From contig JBBTCJ010000012.1 in NCBI GenBank assembly GCA_038043285.1, forward strand, positions 1 through 23,853: DNA of 23,853 nt, given 5' to 3'. Made by a program: the position numbers and the translations under genes. Below are positions 12,743 to 21,195 of the stretch, piece after piece (positions within the stretch are counted from its first letter, which is position 1; each line of letters begins with the position of its first letter). Origin of the DNA: JBBTCJ01 sp038043285. GTDB lineage: Bacteria; Planctomycetota; Phycisphaerae; UBA1845. The notes under the pieces were generated by a model. It saw only the letters and a program-made list of their open reading frames with translations, was not told where the DNA came from and did no database searches.

Positions 12743-14221
12743 TCAGTGGTTTCCCGAAACGGGGGCCTCCGGCGTGGACTCCGTCGGTTTGCCCTCGCCG
12801 AGCCGCTCCGGCATATCGGCAAGGATGTAGGCCACCGTCGCCAGCGCCGCCACGTTCTTGCTGAGGTCCATCGGATCGACCTTGTCGATGGTGTCAGCCG
12901 CCGTGTGGTGGTAATCAAAATACTTCGATCCCTCGACATTGTGGCCCATCAGGACCACGCCGGCGGAGCGCATGGGTCCAATGTCGGCGCCGGAGTGCCC
13001 GGTGTCCACGCGCATCGAGCCTAGCGGCGCGAGCGCTCGAACCAAGTCTCGGAGCTGGTGCTCCGCGACCGATTCCCGATCGTGGTCGGCGCACTCCACC
13101 GAGTACCCCGTGGGTTGAAACGTCCCGCTGTCGGATTCGATGGCCGCGATGTGTTTGGGGAGTTCGCTCTCATGTTCCTTGGCGTAGGCCTTGCCTCCCG
13201 CCAGACCGTTTTCTTCGTTGTTCCAGAGCACCACGCGGATCGTCCGCCGGGGGATCATCTGCAATTTTCGCAGGACGTTGATGGCTTCGATGGCCATCAC
13301 GCAGCCGCCGCCGTCGTCGTGCGCTCCCTGGCCGACGTCCCAGGAGTCGAGGTGCCCGCCGATGACCACAATCTCGTCGGGTTGGGTTGAACCGCGTAGT
13401 TCGCCGATGACGTTGGCCGAGGGGGTGTCGTCCAACGTGCCGGCTTCGATTTTCATGGACACGGTGACGGGGATCTTTCTGGCAACCATTCGGGCAATCA
13501 GCTCGGCGTCCTCCGTGGAAACGGCGACCGCCGGGATCTTCGCGTTGGCGTCGTCATAGCGCAGCGCTCCGGTGTGCGGAGAGCGCAGGCTTCGCGCCGT
13601 GACCGAGCGAACCAGCACGCCGACCGCTCCTTTGGCGGCGGCGCGGCTCGCTCCGCGCGAGCGATACTCCACGGTGGCGCCGTATCCCGATCCCTTCTCC
13701 GGGTCGTAGGCGGGCATGGGGACGTTGTAGAGGACGATCTTTCCGGGGATTTCCTCCTGCATCCATTCGAGATCATCCCAGTGCTTGACCACCACGACTT
13801 GCGCGGTCACGCCTTCGGGGCGGGTTCCCACCGATCCGCCGAGGGTCAGAGCGGCCAGCGGCTCGAGCCGCGGGGCAGTCATGGTCACCGACTCTTTGAG
13901 GCGAACCCAGTGCGGCGCCATGAACTTCTCGCGGTGGACGTTCTCCTGCCCGTCGCCCTTGAACATCTCAATGCCCCATTCGATCGCCCGAACGTTGGAG
14001 GGCGAGCCGGTGAGACGATGGCCGATGTCGATGCACAGGCGCTCGAGCTTGCGGTAGGCGTCGTTGCCCGCGAGCGTACCGTTGATGATCTTGGCGGCGG
14101 CCTCCTGGTAGCGTCCGGCGATCGAGTCGGGTGTCAGGGCCTCAGCCGGGGTCGTCTCCGGGTATGTTTCACCGAGAAGCACGGCGGACAGCAACAGTCC
14201 GATCATTGCGTTGGTCAGCAT
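12743..14221 (-). CDS. Secreted M28-family zinc aminopeptidase/carboxypeptidase
   Basis: Metallopeptidase of family M28, closest in layout to the plasma glutamate carboxypeptidase (carboxypeptidase Q) group. The 492-residue product has a signal peptide (about 1-20). A PA-type insert (about 110-260) precedes the catalytic core, which shows the expected di-zinc and catalytic residues: H290 in GGHLDSWD, D302 in AHDDGGG, the Glu pair 336/337 in NNEENG, D364 in ESDSG and H439 in YHHTAADT. The start at 14221 has GAAGGGTG about 7 bases upstream and gives a clean signal peptide; the 18 extra codons of the open frame up to 14275 are not needed. A -10-like TACAAT on the minus strand (14355-14350) may drive it, although the -35 is poor. 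It is expected to trim peptides outside the cytoplasm alongside the neighbouring serine peptidases. Confidence 0.93.
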   Translation of the reverse strand: MLTNAMIGLLLSAVLLGETYPETTPAEALTPDSIAGRYQEAAAKIINGTLAGNDAYRKLERLCIDIGHRLTGSPSNVRAIEWGIEMFKGDGQENVHREKFMAPHWVRLKESVTMTAPRLEPLAALTLGGSVGTRPEGVTAQVVVVKHWDDLEWMQEEIPGKIVLYNVPMPAYDPEKGSGYGATVEYRSRGASRAAAKGAVGVLVRSVTARSLRSPHTGALRYDDANAKIPAVAVSTEDAELIARMVARKIPVTVSMKIEAGTLDDTPSANVIGELRGSTQPDEIVVIGGHLDSWDVGQGAHDDGGGCVMAIEAINVLRKLQMIPRRTIRVVLWNNEENGLAGGKAYAKEHESELPKHIAAIESDSGTFQPTGYSVECADHDRESVAEHQLRDLVRALAPLGSMRVDTGHSGADIGPMRSAGVVLMGHNVEGSKYFDYHHTAADTIDKVDPMDLSKNVAALATVAYILADMPERLGEGKPTESTPEAPVSGNH

Positions 14222-14521
14222 GTGAGCATCACCCTTCTGTGTGACGGAGGTCGATTTTCCTCCTCCATCTTCCAAGCCTGCATGAGTCCGCCGAACGCGG
14301 AAGGTCGTCAGCCACGGTCATTCCAGGCGCCGGCGCACGAATGGGCCGAATTGTAGCCGCGACTTGGCGCCTCGCTAGTTCCAACTGTTATCGGCCCCCC
14401 GCCCAGGCGCGGTCGTGGGACGTCCTGGCCGGTACGCGGCGCAGAGGAATCGTGGCGTGGATGATCCGCAGTGCGCCGTCAGCCGATGTGAAACAGGACC
14501 GTAACACGAAGGAGATCAACA
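14222..14521. other. Divergent intergenic region between M28 and subtilase genes
   Basis: 300 bases with divergent starts at both ends. A TACAAT (-10-like, minus strand, 14355-14350) is the only promoter element I can point to. No clear plus-strand hexamer pair and no RNA gene was seen. Confidence 0.5.
14509..14514 (+). promoter_or_regulatory. Ribosome binding site supporting a GTG start
   Basis: AAGGAG sits 7 bases before the GTG at 14522, the strongest Shine-Dalgarno match in the window. It confirms GTG as the start of the subtilase lipoprotein. Confidence 0.75.
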
Positions 14522-16378
14522 GTGCGGACACGCTTCACTTCACCGCGTCGGCAGGGCGACCTTGCTGCCCGGTTCGCAGTCCGAATCGGTTGGGCGGCTA
14601 CGCTTTGCCTGGTTCATGCCTGCTCCATTCCCACGGAGCCGGGAGATTCACTGGACGGCAGCGCGACGGATTTCACCTTCGAAGCCGACGTCGATCCAGC
14701 GGTTGCAGCGTTGGATTACGAGGCCAACGAGCTGCTGGTGCAGCCTTACCCCGGCGCCGAGGCCGCCGCGATTGAGACTGCCTACGCTGACGCGGGCGCG
14801 ACGGTCCTCGACGAGGACGAGGAGCTGGACCTGGCGGTTCTGTCCGTCGGCGCGGGCCGGTTGAACGCCGCCGCGGCGAAGTTGTCCGAGAGCGGACTGT
14901 TCGAGACCATTCAGAAGAACTACCTCTACCTGCCGGAAGCGACGCCCGACGACCCGCTGTACGCGCGCCAAACGTACCTGAGTCGCGTCGGGGTTCCCGA
15001 AGCCTGGAACACGACCACCGGTCGAAGCGACATCGTCATCGCCGTCGTCGACACCGGCGTCAGTCCCAACCACGTGGACCTGTCATCCAAACTCCTGGAC
15101 GGTTGGAACGTGTATGACGGCAACTCCACTTTCGACGACGTCCTCGGGCATGGGACCATGGTGGCCGGCATCGCGGCGGCCTCCGGCGACAACGCCGAGG
15201 GCGTCAGCGGCGTGAGCTGGACCAGTCCGATTCTCCCGGTGCGAGTGGGCAACGCCGACGGTCTGTCGTCGGGTCGCCACATCGCCGCCGGAATCCTCTG
15301 GGCGGCCGGGCAGGGAGCCAAGGTCATCAACGTGAGCTTTGCGCCGCTGTGGTCGGACCGGATCGTCAAGGCCGCAGCGCAGACGGCGTTCAATCGCGGA
15401 AGCCTGGTGATCATCAGCGCGGGCAACGGCGGCGGGCTAACCACCGCGTCCGGTTATGACGAGGCCGTCTTCGTCGGCGCCGTCAGCGACGTCGACGAGA
15501 TCGCGTCGTTCTCTGACCGCGGTCCTTTTGTGGACGTTGTGGCGCCCGGAACGGGCATCCGCTCGACGGAGATGGATGGCGGCTACGGCATGAACAACGG
15601 CACGTCGTTCGCCGCGCCGATCGTATCCGGCGTGGCCGCGCTCATCTGGTCGGTGAATCCCGATCTTCGACCCGCCACCGTGGCCAAGGCCATCCTCAGC
15701 ACGGCCGTCGATCTGGGCGACGCGGGCCGCGACCTGGCCTACGGCGAAGGATTGGTGGATGCCGCCGCGTCCGTCGAGGAGGCGCTGGTCGCGCCAGCTG
15801 ACGCCGATACCACCACGCCTGTCGCTCGGATTGTTCAACCGCTGAACGGAACCACGATTTCCGGGAAAACGATCGTCACCGCCCAGGCGACCGACGCCTC
15901 CGGAGTGGCCGACGTCGTGCTTTCGGTGGACGGGATTCCTTTTGCCACAGATACGCGATCGGCCTACGCCTTCGTCCTCGACACCGCGGCCTTCAGCGCC
16001 GGCGAGCACGCTCTGTCCGTCGCCGCGACGGACGTGGTAGGCAACGAGTCAGCCGCGTCCAACGTCGTGGTCCGCTTTGCGGCCGCAACCAGCGTCAACG
16101 GACGAGGCTCGATTACCTTCAGTTCGCCCCGCGACGGATCCACCGTGACGGGTGACGTCACCATCAAAGCAACGGTTTCGGATCCGGACGGACTGGCGGT
16201 CATCGAGTGGCTCGTGGACGGCGAAACCGCCTTCACGACCTACCTGACGGGCACGTCTTCGGGCGTAAGTTACCGCTGGTCCGCAAGCGCCGCCCCGCGC
16301 GGGCAGCACGAAATAGCCGTCTTCATTACCGACGTCAACGGTCAACAGTCCTTTGGGTCGATCACGCTGACGCGGTAA
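14522..16378 (+). CDS. Subtilisin-like serine protease (S8) lipoprotein with Ig-like repeats
   Basis: Extracytoplasmic subtilase of 618 residues. A hydrophobic signal ends at a possible lipobox VHAC (C34). Residues about 65-140 resemble an S8 propeptide (fervidolysin/thermitase type). The catalytic domain carries D177 in VVDTGV, H210 in GHGTMVAG, oxyanion N302 in SAGNGG and S362 in GTSFAAP. Two C-terminal beta-sandwich repeats follow (about 433-520 and 530-618), each opening with a PxxGxTV/I-x-G pattern typical of bacterial Ig-like domains and containing a VDG turn; these are probably for substrate or surface binding. The GTG start is fixed by AAGGAG 7 bases upstream. Histidine at lipobox position -2 is unusual, so plain secretion is possible. 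It stands alone: the next gene is nadC. Confidence 0.93.
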   Translation: MRTRFTSPRRQGDLAARFAVRIGWAATLCLVHACSIPTEPGDSLDGSATDFTFEADVDPAVAALDYEANELLVQPYPGAEAAAIETAYADAGATVLDEDEELDLAVLSVGAGRLNAAAAKLSESGLFETIQKNYLYLPEATPDDPLYARQTYLSRVGVPEAWNTTTGRSDIVIAVVDTGVSPNHVDLSSKLLDGWNVYDGNSTFDDVLGHGTMVAGIAAASGDNAEGVSGVSWTSPILPVRVGNADGLSSGRHIAAGILWAAGQGAKVINVSFAPLWSDRIVKAAAQTAFNRGSLVIISAGNGGGLTTASGYDEAVFVGAVSDVDEIASFSDRGPFVDVVAPGTGIRSTEMDGGYGMNNGTSFAAPIVSGVAALIWSVNPDLRPATVAKAILSTAVDLGDAGRDLAYGEGLVDAAASVEEALVAPADADTTTPVARIVQPLNGTTISGKTIVTAQATDASGVADVVLSVDGIPFATDTRSAYAFVLDTAAFSAGEHALSVAATDVVGNESAASNVVVRFAAATSVNGRGSITFSSPRDGSTVTGDVTIKATVSDPDGLAVIEWLVDGETAFTTYLTGTSSGVSYRWSASAAPRGQHEIAVFITDVNGQQSFGSITLTR

Positions 16379-16422
16379 TAGTCCGCGCCCGAAGAACCAA
16401 GCTTCCATCCGTACCACGACCG

Positions 16423-16454
16423 CCTGCCCTTTGCGCGCGGCGTTAAGGGTCAGG
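16423..16454 (+). promoter_or_regulatory. Hairpin touching the nadC ribosome binding site
   Basis: CCTGCCCTT (16423-16431) pairs with AAGGGTCAGG (16445-16454) with one bulged base and a 13-base loop. Its right arm runs into the GGGAG used by nadC. It could be a weak terminator for the upstream subtilase (no T-tract) or a translational control hairpin. Confidence 0.3.
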
Positions 16455-16457
16455 GAG
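16453..16457 (+). promoter_or_regulatory. Ribosome binding site of nadC
   Basis: GGGAG 5 bases before the ATG at 16463 supports that start over the in-frame ATG at 16529, which lacks a recognisable site. Confidence 0.55.
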
Positions 16458-16462
16458 CGGCC

Positions 16463-17419
16463 ATGACGTCGCCTGCCGATTGGTCGCACACCTTGCGTGG
16501 GACACTCCGCGGGTTCAGAATCTTCCCGATGAACCTGGCTGAGCACCCCAACGTACGCGCCTTGATGGAACTCGCCACGCGAGAGGATCTCGGCTGTGGC
16601 GACCTCACCTCAACACTCATGCCCAATCCGTCGCGGTCCGCGACCTTCGCCCTGATCGCCAAACAGGCCGGGACCTTCGCCGGGCGCGATATCGCCCCGA
16701 CCATCTTGCATGCTTTCGATCCGGCAATCGAGATTCTCTGGACGGATTTCTGCTCCGACGGGCGGGCGATCGATCGGGTTCCCGCCGAGCTGGCCGAGCT
16801 TTGCGGACCGCTGTCCTCGATCCTCGCCGCCGAGCGCACCCTGCTCAATTTTCTTCAGCGATTGTGCGGAGTCGCCACGTGTACGCGGGCGTTCGTGGAC
16901 GCCGTGGCCGGGACCGGCGCAAAAATCTACGACACGCGGAAGACGATCCCCGGCTGGCGCGTGCTGGATCGCTACGCCGTTCGCTGCGGCGGCGGGTGCA
17001 ACCATCGCGACGGGCTTCACGACGCCGTGCTGGTGAAGGACAATCATCTGGTCGGTGTACCGCGGGAGCGACTTGCCCACGCGGTATTTGAAATGCTCAA
17101 CCGCCTGGCTTCAAGCGGAGCGAAGCCGAGTTTCGTCGAGGTCGAGGCCGATTCGCTCGAACAGTTCGAGGAGTTATTGAAGGTCGTGGGCATCGACGTC
17201 ATCCTGCTCGACAACTTCACGGTGGATGAGCTACGCGCCGCGGTGGAGCTGCGCGAGGACGGCGGACTTGCCGGGAAGGTAGCGCTGGAGGCTTCCGGCG
17301 GCGTCACCCTGGAAACGGTTCGGGTGATCGCCGAGACCGGCGTCGAGAGGATTTCGATCGGCTCGTTGACGCATTCCGCCGGCGCCATCGACTTGTCCCT
17401 GGAGCGCCGCGAATGTTGA
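16463..17419 (+). CDS. nadC: Nicotinate-nucleotide pyrophosphorylase (quinolinate phosphoribosyltransferase)
   Basis: Cytoplasmic enzyme joining quinolinate and PRPP to give nicotinate mononucleotide, CO2 and pyrophosphate, the third step of de novo NAD synthesis. The 318-residue product has the family landmarks in order: REDLGCGDLTS (40-50), AERTLLNFLQRLCGVAT (123-139), DTRKTIPGWR (157-166), RCGGGCNHR (174-182), KDNH (192-195), ILLDNF (247-252), EASGG (276-280) and ISIGSLTHS (297-305). Trp in PGWR, where Leu is usual, is a small variation. The start at 16463 is favoured by its ribosome binding site; starting at 16529 would give 296 residues, also a normal length. It overlaps the next gene by 7 bases, so the two are probably translated together. 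nadA is about 4 kb away on the other strand; nadB is not present. Confidence 0.96.
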   Translation: MTSPADWSHTLRGTLRGFRIFPMNLAEHPNVRALMELATREDLGCGDLTSTLMPNPSRSATFALIAKQAGTFAGRDIAPTILHAFDPAIEILWTDFCSDGRAIDRVPAELAELCGPLSSILAAERTLLNFLQRLCGVATCTRAFVDAVAGTGAKIYDTRKTIPGWRVLDRYAVRCGGGCNHRDGLHDAVLVKDNHLVGVPRERLAHAVFEMLNRLASSGAKPSFVEVEADSLEQFEELLKVVGIDVILLDNFTVDELRAAVELREDGGLAGKVALEASGGVTLETVRVIAETGVERISIGSLTHSAGAIDLSLERREC

Positions 17420-18471
17420 CCGGCGCGTTCGGCTACCTCGCCGATTACCTGCTCTGGTGGGTTCTCTGCCTCTCGCTGCTCGTTCACGCCTGGTGTTTTT
17501 TTCGCTTCTTTCCGCCAACGCGTTCTCGCAAGGCCCGGCTCGCCGTGGGCAACGCACTTGTGTTTGCCTGCCTTCTGGCGATCGCGGCGCTGGCCGGCGA
17601 AAGCTACTTTCGCTTCTGCGCCGTGCACACGGATTCGTTCGGCGTCTCCCTGCCCGCCCGGCGATGGTTCGCGCTGTACACGAAACTCAATTCGCTCGGT
17701 TGTCGCGACAAGGAGTGGACCCAGGGCGACCCCCCCGGCGTGCGCCGAATCGCGTTCGTCGGCGACTCGTACGTCTACGGCTGGGGAATCGAGAATCCCA
17801 GCCATCGCTTCAGCGATCTGATTCAGGCCAAGTTCAACGTCCGCAATGCCGGCGAAGTGGAAGTGCTGAACGTCGCCAAGCCCGGGTGGAACTCGAAACA
17901 GGAGCTTCAACCGGTCAAGGACATGATCGAGCGCTACGGGGTCGACGAGATCGTTCTGGGTTACGTTCCCAACGACATCGAGCACCTGTTGCCGAGGTCC
18001 GACGACTTCAACCCGACCCGTCCGCCGGATTCCACCTTCTTCAACCTCGACGCCTCATGCCTGCTCGACTACCTCTATCGGCGAATCTATTTGCCCCGCG
18101 TACCGACGGTCCGCGGATACCATGACTGGCTCGCCGAGGGGTTCGCCGACGACCAAGTCCTGGGCGCCCATCAACGCGAGCTGGACGAGATCATCGCTGT
18201 CTGCGCCGAACGGGGTGTGACCTTCCGAGCCGTGCTGCTCCCGTTCCTCAAGACCGGCGGCCGGCGGTTCAGCACGCCTACGGTGCACGGGATCATGGCG
18301 GAGTACTTCCGAAGCCGGGGCGCAGCCGTTGTCGACCTGGCGCCGGTCCTGAAGGGCGTTCCGCCCGACGACCTGGTGGTCAATGCCGCCGATGCCCATC
18401 CCAACGAACGTGCTCATGCCCTCATCGCCGAGACGGCTTTCGCCGCGTTTTATTCGGACCCACCGCATTGA
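17413..18471 (+). CDS. Membrane-anchored SGNH/GDSL-hydrolase-like protein
   Basis: Predicted SGNH-fold hydrolase of 352 residues, a superfamily that includes esterases and polysaccharide O-acyl-modifying enzymes. Two N-terminal membrane helices (about 8-32 and 43-62) anchor it, with the hydrolase domain following. Motif residues are visible: S119 in FVGDSYVYGWG (block I), G158 in NVAKPGW (block II), N187 in GYVPND (block III) and D327/H329 in DAHPNE (block V). So all four SGNH positions are filled and the protein is probably active. Its ATG overlaps the nadC stop by 7 bases, with GGAG 8 bases upstream, indicating coupled translation. The biological link to NAD synthesis is not obvious and may be mere gene packing. 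The substrate is unknown. Its stop codon lies within the promoter of the following subtilase. Confidence 0.87.
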   Translation: MLTGAFGYLADYLLWWVLCLSLLVHAWCFFRFFPPTRSRKARLAVGNALVFACLLAIAALAGESYFRFCAVHTDSFGVSLPARRWFALYTKLNSLGCRDKEWTQGDPPGVRRIAFVGDSYVYGWGIENPSHRFSDLIQAKFNVRNAGEVEVLNVAKPGWNSKQELQPVKDMIERYGVDEIVLGYVPNDIEHLLPRSDDFNPTRPPDSTFFNLDASCLLDYLYRRIYLPRVPTVRGYHDWLAEGFADDQVLGAHQRELDEIIAVCAERGVTFRAVLLPFLKTGGRRFSTPTVHGIMAEYFRSRGAAVVDLAPVLKGVPPDDLVVNAADAHPNERAHALIAETAFAAFYSDPPH

Positions 18472-18498
18472 CAGACCTCCCCGTCGGCGTGGTATAGT
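18468..18498 (+). promoter_or_regulatory. Strong sigma-70-like promoter for the second subtilase
   Basis: A perfect -35 TTGACA (18468-18473) overlaps the stop of the preceding gene. After 19 bases comes TATAGT (18493-18498; 5 of 6), preceded by TGG, an extended -10 element. The spacer is longer than the ideal 17, which the extended -10 could offset. Transcription should begin near 18505. Confidence 0.65.
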
Positions 18499-18511
18499 GT
18501 GAGAAGCGTAT

Positions 18512-18535
18512 CCGTCCCGGCGGGGGCTGGGACGG
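18512..18535 (+). promoter_or_regulatory. Hairpin at the predicted 5' end of the subtilase mRNA
   Basis: CCGTCCC (18512-18518) pairs perfectly with GGGACGG (18529-18535) around a 10-base loop. It starts a few bases after the predicted transcription start and could stabilise the mRNA 5' end or bind a regulator. Confidence 0.4.
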
Positions 18536-18560
18536 TACGGAGCATTCCTTCGGGGGGGCC

Positions 18561-20339
18561 ATGTTGGCGAGCAGAAATCGTTGTCACATTCTTCTCTGCG
18601 CGGTGTGCATCCCCCTGGCCCTTATCGCGTTGGACGCTTCCGCTGCCGACCTCGTTTCTTCGACGGCCCTCGACGATCGGGCGATCTCCACGCGGGCGCA
18701 AAAGATTCATCCCGCCGTCGAACGCTCCCTTCCGACCGCGGATGCCCGGATCAAGGCTTGGGTGCTCTTCGGTGATGGAAAAGAACTCTCAGACGGATCG
18801 CGCCGCCGGGCGGCGATGAAGGGGTTGGAGCAGTCCTACAACGCCCGCGCCATCGAGCGGCGGAAACTCCGTCGCACGCTCCCCGATCTGTTCGATGAGA
18901 ACGATCTTCCGGTTCCGGCCTCGCAGGTCGACGCCATCCGCGCGACCGGCGCGATCGTGCACGTCGTCAGCCGATGGATCAACGGCGTGAGCGTGGCCGC
19001 ATCACGCGAACAGCTTGTGCGAATCGCCGCGTTCGACTTCGTCGAGAAGATTCAGCCGGTTCGTCGCGGGCGGACGGTGGACCAACTTGCTCAGGCTCAG
19101 ACGCAGATCGTTGGCCCGTCGGCGACCGCCGCCGGGTTTTACGGAATCGCCGAGGCCCAACTGGTGCAGATGCGCCTCACCCAACTTCACGCTCTCGGCT
19201 ACACCGGCGCGGGCGTACGCATCGGCGTCCTCGACACCGGGTTCCAGCGCACGCACGTCGCCTTCAACGAGCCTGGACATCCGCTGCAAGTCGTCGTGGA
19301 ATACGATTTCATCAACCATGACTCGAACACCGGGATTCAGGCCGGCGATCCCTCGAACCAATACGTCCACGGGACCATGGTCCTTTCGACAATCGGCGGT
19401 TACAAGCCCAATGAGTACGTCGGCGGGGCCTACGACGCCGCGTTCATCCTTTGCAAAACCGAGGACGTCGCGGGCGAATACCCGGCGGAGGAGGACAACT
19501 ATGTCGCCGGGTTGGAGTTCATCGAAGCCCAGGGGGGTGATCTGGCGACCGCCTCCCTCGCCTACATCGACTGGTACACCCAGGCCGACCTGGACGGCAT
19601 GACCGCGGTCACCACCCGCGCCGTCAACATTGCGACCGCTAACGGGCTGCATTGCCTCAACGCTGCGGGGAACGCCGGGCATGACTCCAACCCCGCGACC
19701 TCGCATCTTCTTGCCCCCGCCGACGCGCTGCGCGTCTTCACCGTCGGTGCCGTGGACGTCTCAGGTTTAACAGCCTCGTTCAGCTCCGACGGTCCGACCG
19801 CCGACGGAAGGCAGAAACCCGAGTTGCTCGCCCGTGGCCTGGATGCCAAAACCGTCGTGACCAACAACAACACCGACTATACGGGTGGAAGCGGGACGTC
19901 GTTTGCGACGCCGCTCCTGGCCACCGTGGTGGCCTGCCTGGTGCAGGCCCATCCCGACTGGACCGTCGATCAGATGCGCTGGTACCTGCTGCACACCGCC
20001 GACGACTTCGTCGCCAATGGCGTGCCCGATGCACTGTTCGTGCGCGGATACGGCCTGGTCAACGCGTTAGCGGCACACGCCGGCGACTGCAACGACAACG
20101 GGATTGACGATGCGACGGACATCGCCGCCCAGGCCGGTACGGATTGCAACGTCAACGGCCTGCCCGACGAATGCGACCTGACCGCCGATCCACCTTTGGA
20201 CGTTAATCACGACGGGGTTCTGGACACCTGTCAGCCGCCGGCGATTCCCGCCGCGTCGTCCTGGGGCGTCGCGTGCATGGCATTGACGCTGCTGGCCATC
20301 GGTTCCATTCTCGCGGCACGGCGTTCCGTCGCCGAGTAA
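18561..20339 (+). CDS. Subtilisin-like protease (S8) with Asp/Asn repeats and C-terminal sorting tail
   Basis: Secreted subtilase of 592 residues, distinct from the first in sequence. A signal peptide (about 1-29) and a long pro-region (about 30-200) precede the catalytic domain, with D225 in GVLDTGF, H270 in VHGTMV, oxyanion N371 in AAGN and S447 in GTSFATP. After the catalytic domain come Asp/Asn-rich repeats with CNDNGIDD and CNVNGLPDECD and DVNHDGVLDTC (about 510-557), resembling the thrombospondin-3/dockerin-type calcium loops frequent in planctomycete surface proteins. The last 30 residues are IPAASSWG, a hydrophobic stretch and ARR, a layout like the IPTL/PEP-CTERM signals recognised by exosortase-type enzymes. 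The ATG at 18561 has only a G-run upstream as a weak ribosome binding site. It is driven by its own promoter at 18468-18498. A surface-linked protease is the likely product. Confidence 0.92.
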   Translation: MLASRNRCHILLCAVCIPLALIALDASAADLVSSTALDDRAISTRAQKIHPAVERSLPTADARIKAWVLFGDGKELSDGSRRRAAMKGLEQSYNARAIERRKLRRTLPDLFDENDLPVPASQVDAIRATGAIVHVVSRWINGVSVAASREQLVRIAAFDFVEKIQPVRRGRTVDQLAQAQTQIVGPSATAAGFYGIAEAQLVQMRLTQLHALGYTGAGVRIGVLDTGFQRTHVAFNEPGHPLQVVVEYDFINHDSNTGIQAGDPSNQYVHGTMVLSTIGGYKPNEYVGGAYDAAFILCKTEDVAGEYPAEEDNYVAGLEFIEAQGGDLATASLAYIDWYTQADLDGMTAVTTRAVNIATANGLHCLNAAGNAGHDSNPATSHLLAPADALRVFTVGAVDVSGLTASFSSDGPTADGRQKPELLARGLDAKTVVTNNNTDYTGGSGTSFATPLLATVVACLVQAHPDWTVDQMRWYLLHTADDFVANGVPDALFVRGYGLVNALAAHAGDCNDNGIDDATDIAAQAGTDCNVNGLPDECDLTADPPLDVNHDGVLDTCQPPAIPAASSWGVACMALTLLAIGSILAARRSVAE

Positions 20340-20401
20340 CCGCAGCCGAACTGCCATAGGGATTCCACGATTTAGCGGCTCTGTCGGCGGGGGGGTGCCG
20401 C

Positions 20402-20425
20402 TGGCGCTGGGTGAGACCGGCGCCA
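20402..20425. other. Hairpin between convergent subtilase and rdgB genes
   Basis: TGGCGC (20402-20407) and GCGCCA (20420-20425) form a 6-bp stem with a 12-base loop in the 134-base gap between convergent genes. No T-tract follows, so a role in termination is only possible. Confidence 0.2.
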
Positions 20426-20473
20426 ACGCGGGCTTGGTCCAAGAAATCGGGCTGGAACGCGACGCGGGATTCT

Positions 20474-21094
20474 TCATCGCAGGCTCTCGAGGAGTTGCAC
20501 GATCTTCGGCTGAATCGCGCGCAGCGCCTGGCCCCGGTGGCTTAGGGAGTTTTTCAACTCCGGCGACATCTGGGCCGAGGTCATGTTGCATTCCGGCACG
20601 AAGAAGTGCGGATCGTATCCGAAGCCGTTGGGGCCGCGAGGTTCATCGACGATCAACCCCTCGAAGGCGCCGGCGGCCTTCGCCAGCACCTCCGTCGGCG
20701 AAGCCAGAGCCACGGCGCAGCGGAATCGAGCCGTCCTCCTTTTTACCGGCACGCCCGACAGTTCGCGTATCAGCTTCGCGTTGTTGGCGCGATCGTCGGC
20801 GCCCTCCCCGGCGTACCTGGCTGAGTAGACACCCGGCGCGCCGCCCAGAGCGTCCACTTCCAAGCCCGAATCATCGGCCAACGTCCAGGTGCCGGCGTGA
20901 CCCGCGTAATGCAGCGCCTTCTTGGCGGCGTTCTCCTCGAAGGTCGCGCCATCCTCGATCGCGGCGGGAAGGTCGGGAAAATCCGCAAGCGTCAGCAGGT
21001 TCAGCGGCAGCCCGGCGAGGATGGCCCGCACCTCGCGGAGCTTGCCCGGGTTCGACGTGGCAATCAGCAGCGAGCGAAACTTACTCATCATCAT
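20474..21094 (-). CDS. rdgB: XTP/dITP diphosphatase (non-canonical purine NTP pyrophosphatase)
   Basis: House-cleaning enzyme of the HAM1/RdgB family that converts ITP, dITP and XTP to monophosphates, keeping deaminated purines out of DNA and RNA. The 206-residue product shows the family motifs in order: TSNPGKLRE (13-21), DGATFEENAAKKA (48-60), ADDSGLEVDALGGAPGVYS (73-91), NGFGYDPHFFVPE (156-168) and SHRGQAL (185-191). Length is normal. Three consecutive ATGs (21094, 21091, 21088) are possible starts; none has a good ribosome binding site and the choice changes the N-terminus by two residues at most. It lies 101 bases downstream of nadA on the same strand and may be co-transcribed. With the MazG-like gene it is one of two nucleotide-sanitising genes in the window. 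Confidence 0.96.
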   Translation of the reverse strand: MMMSKFRSLLIATSNPGKLREVRAILAGLPLNLLTLADFPDLPAAIEDGATFEENAAKKALHYAGHAGTWTLADDSGLEVDALGGAPGVYSARYAGEGADDRANNAKLIRELSGVPVKRRTARFRCAVALASPTEVLAKAAGAFEGLIVDEPRGPNGFGYDPHFFVPECNMTSAQMSPELKNSLSHRGQALRAIQPKIVQLLESLR

Positions 21095-21195
21095 GTTTGA
21101 TGGTGTCGGTGCCCCATTGTTTGCACACCGAAGGGCGGGGTACGATCGGGTCCACGCAACCGTGATCCGCAACCTCGAAGTAAAGTGCACAAGTT

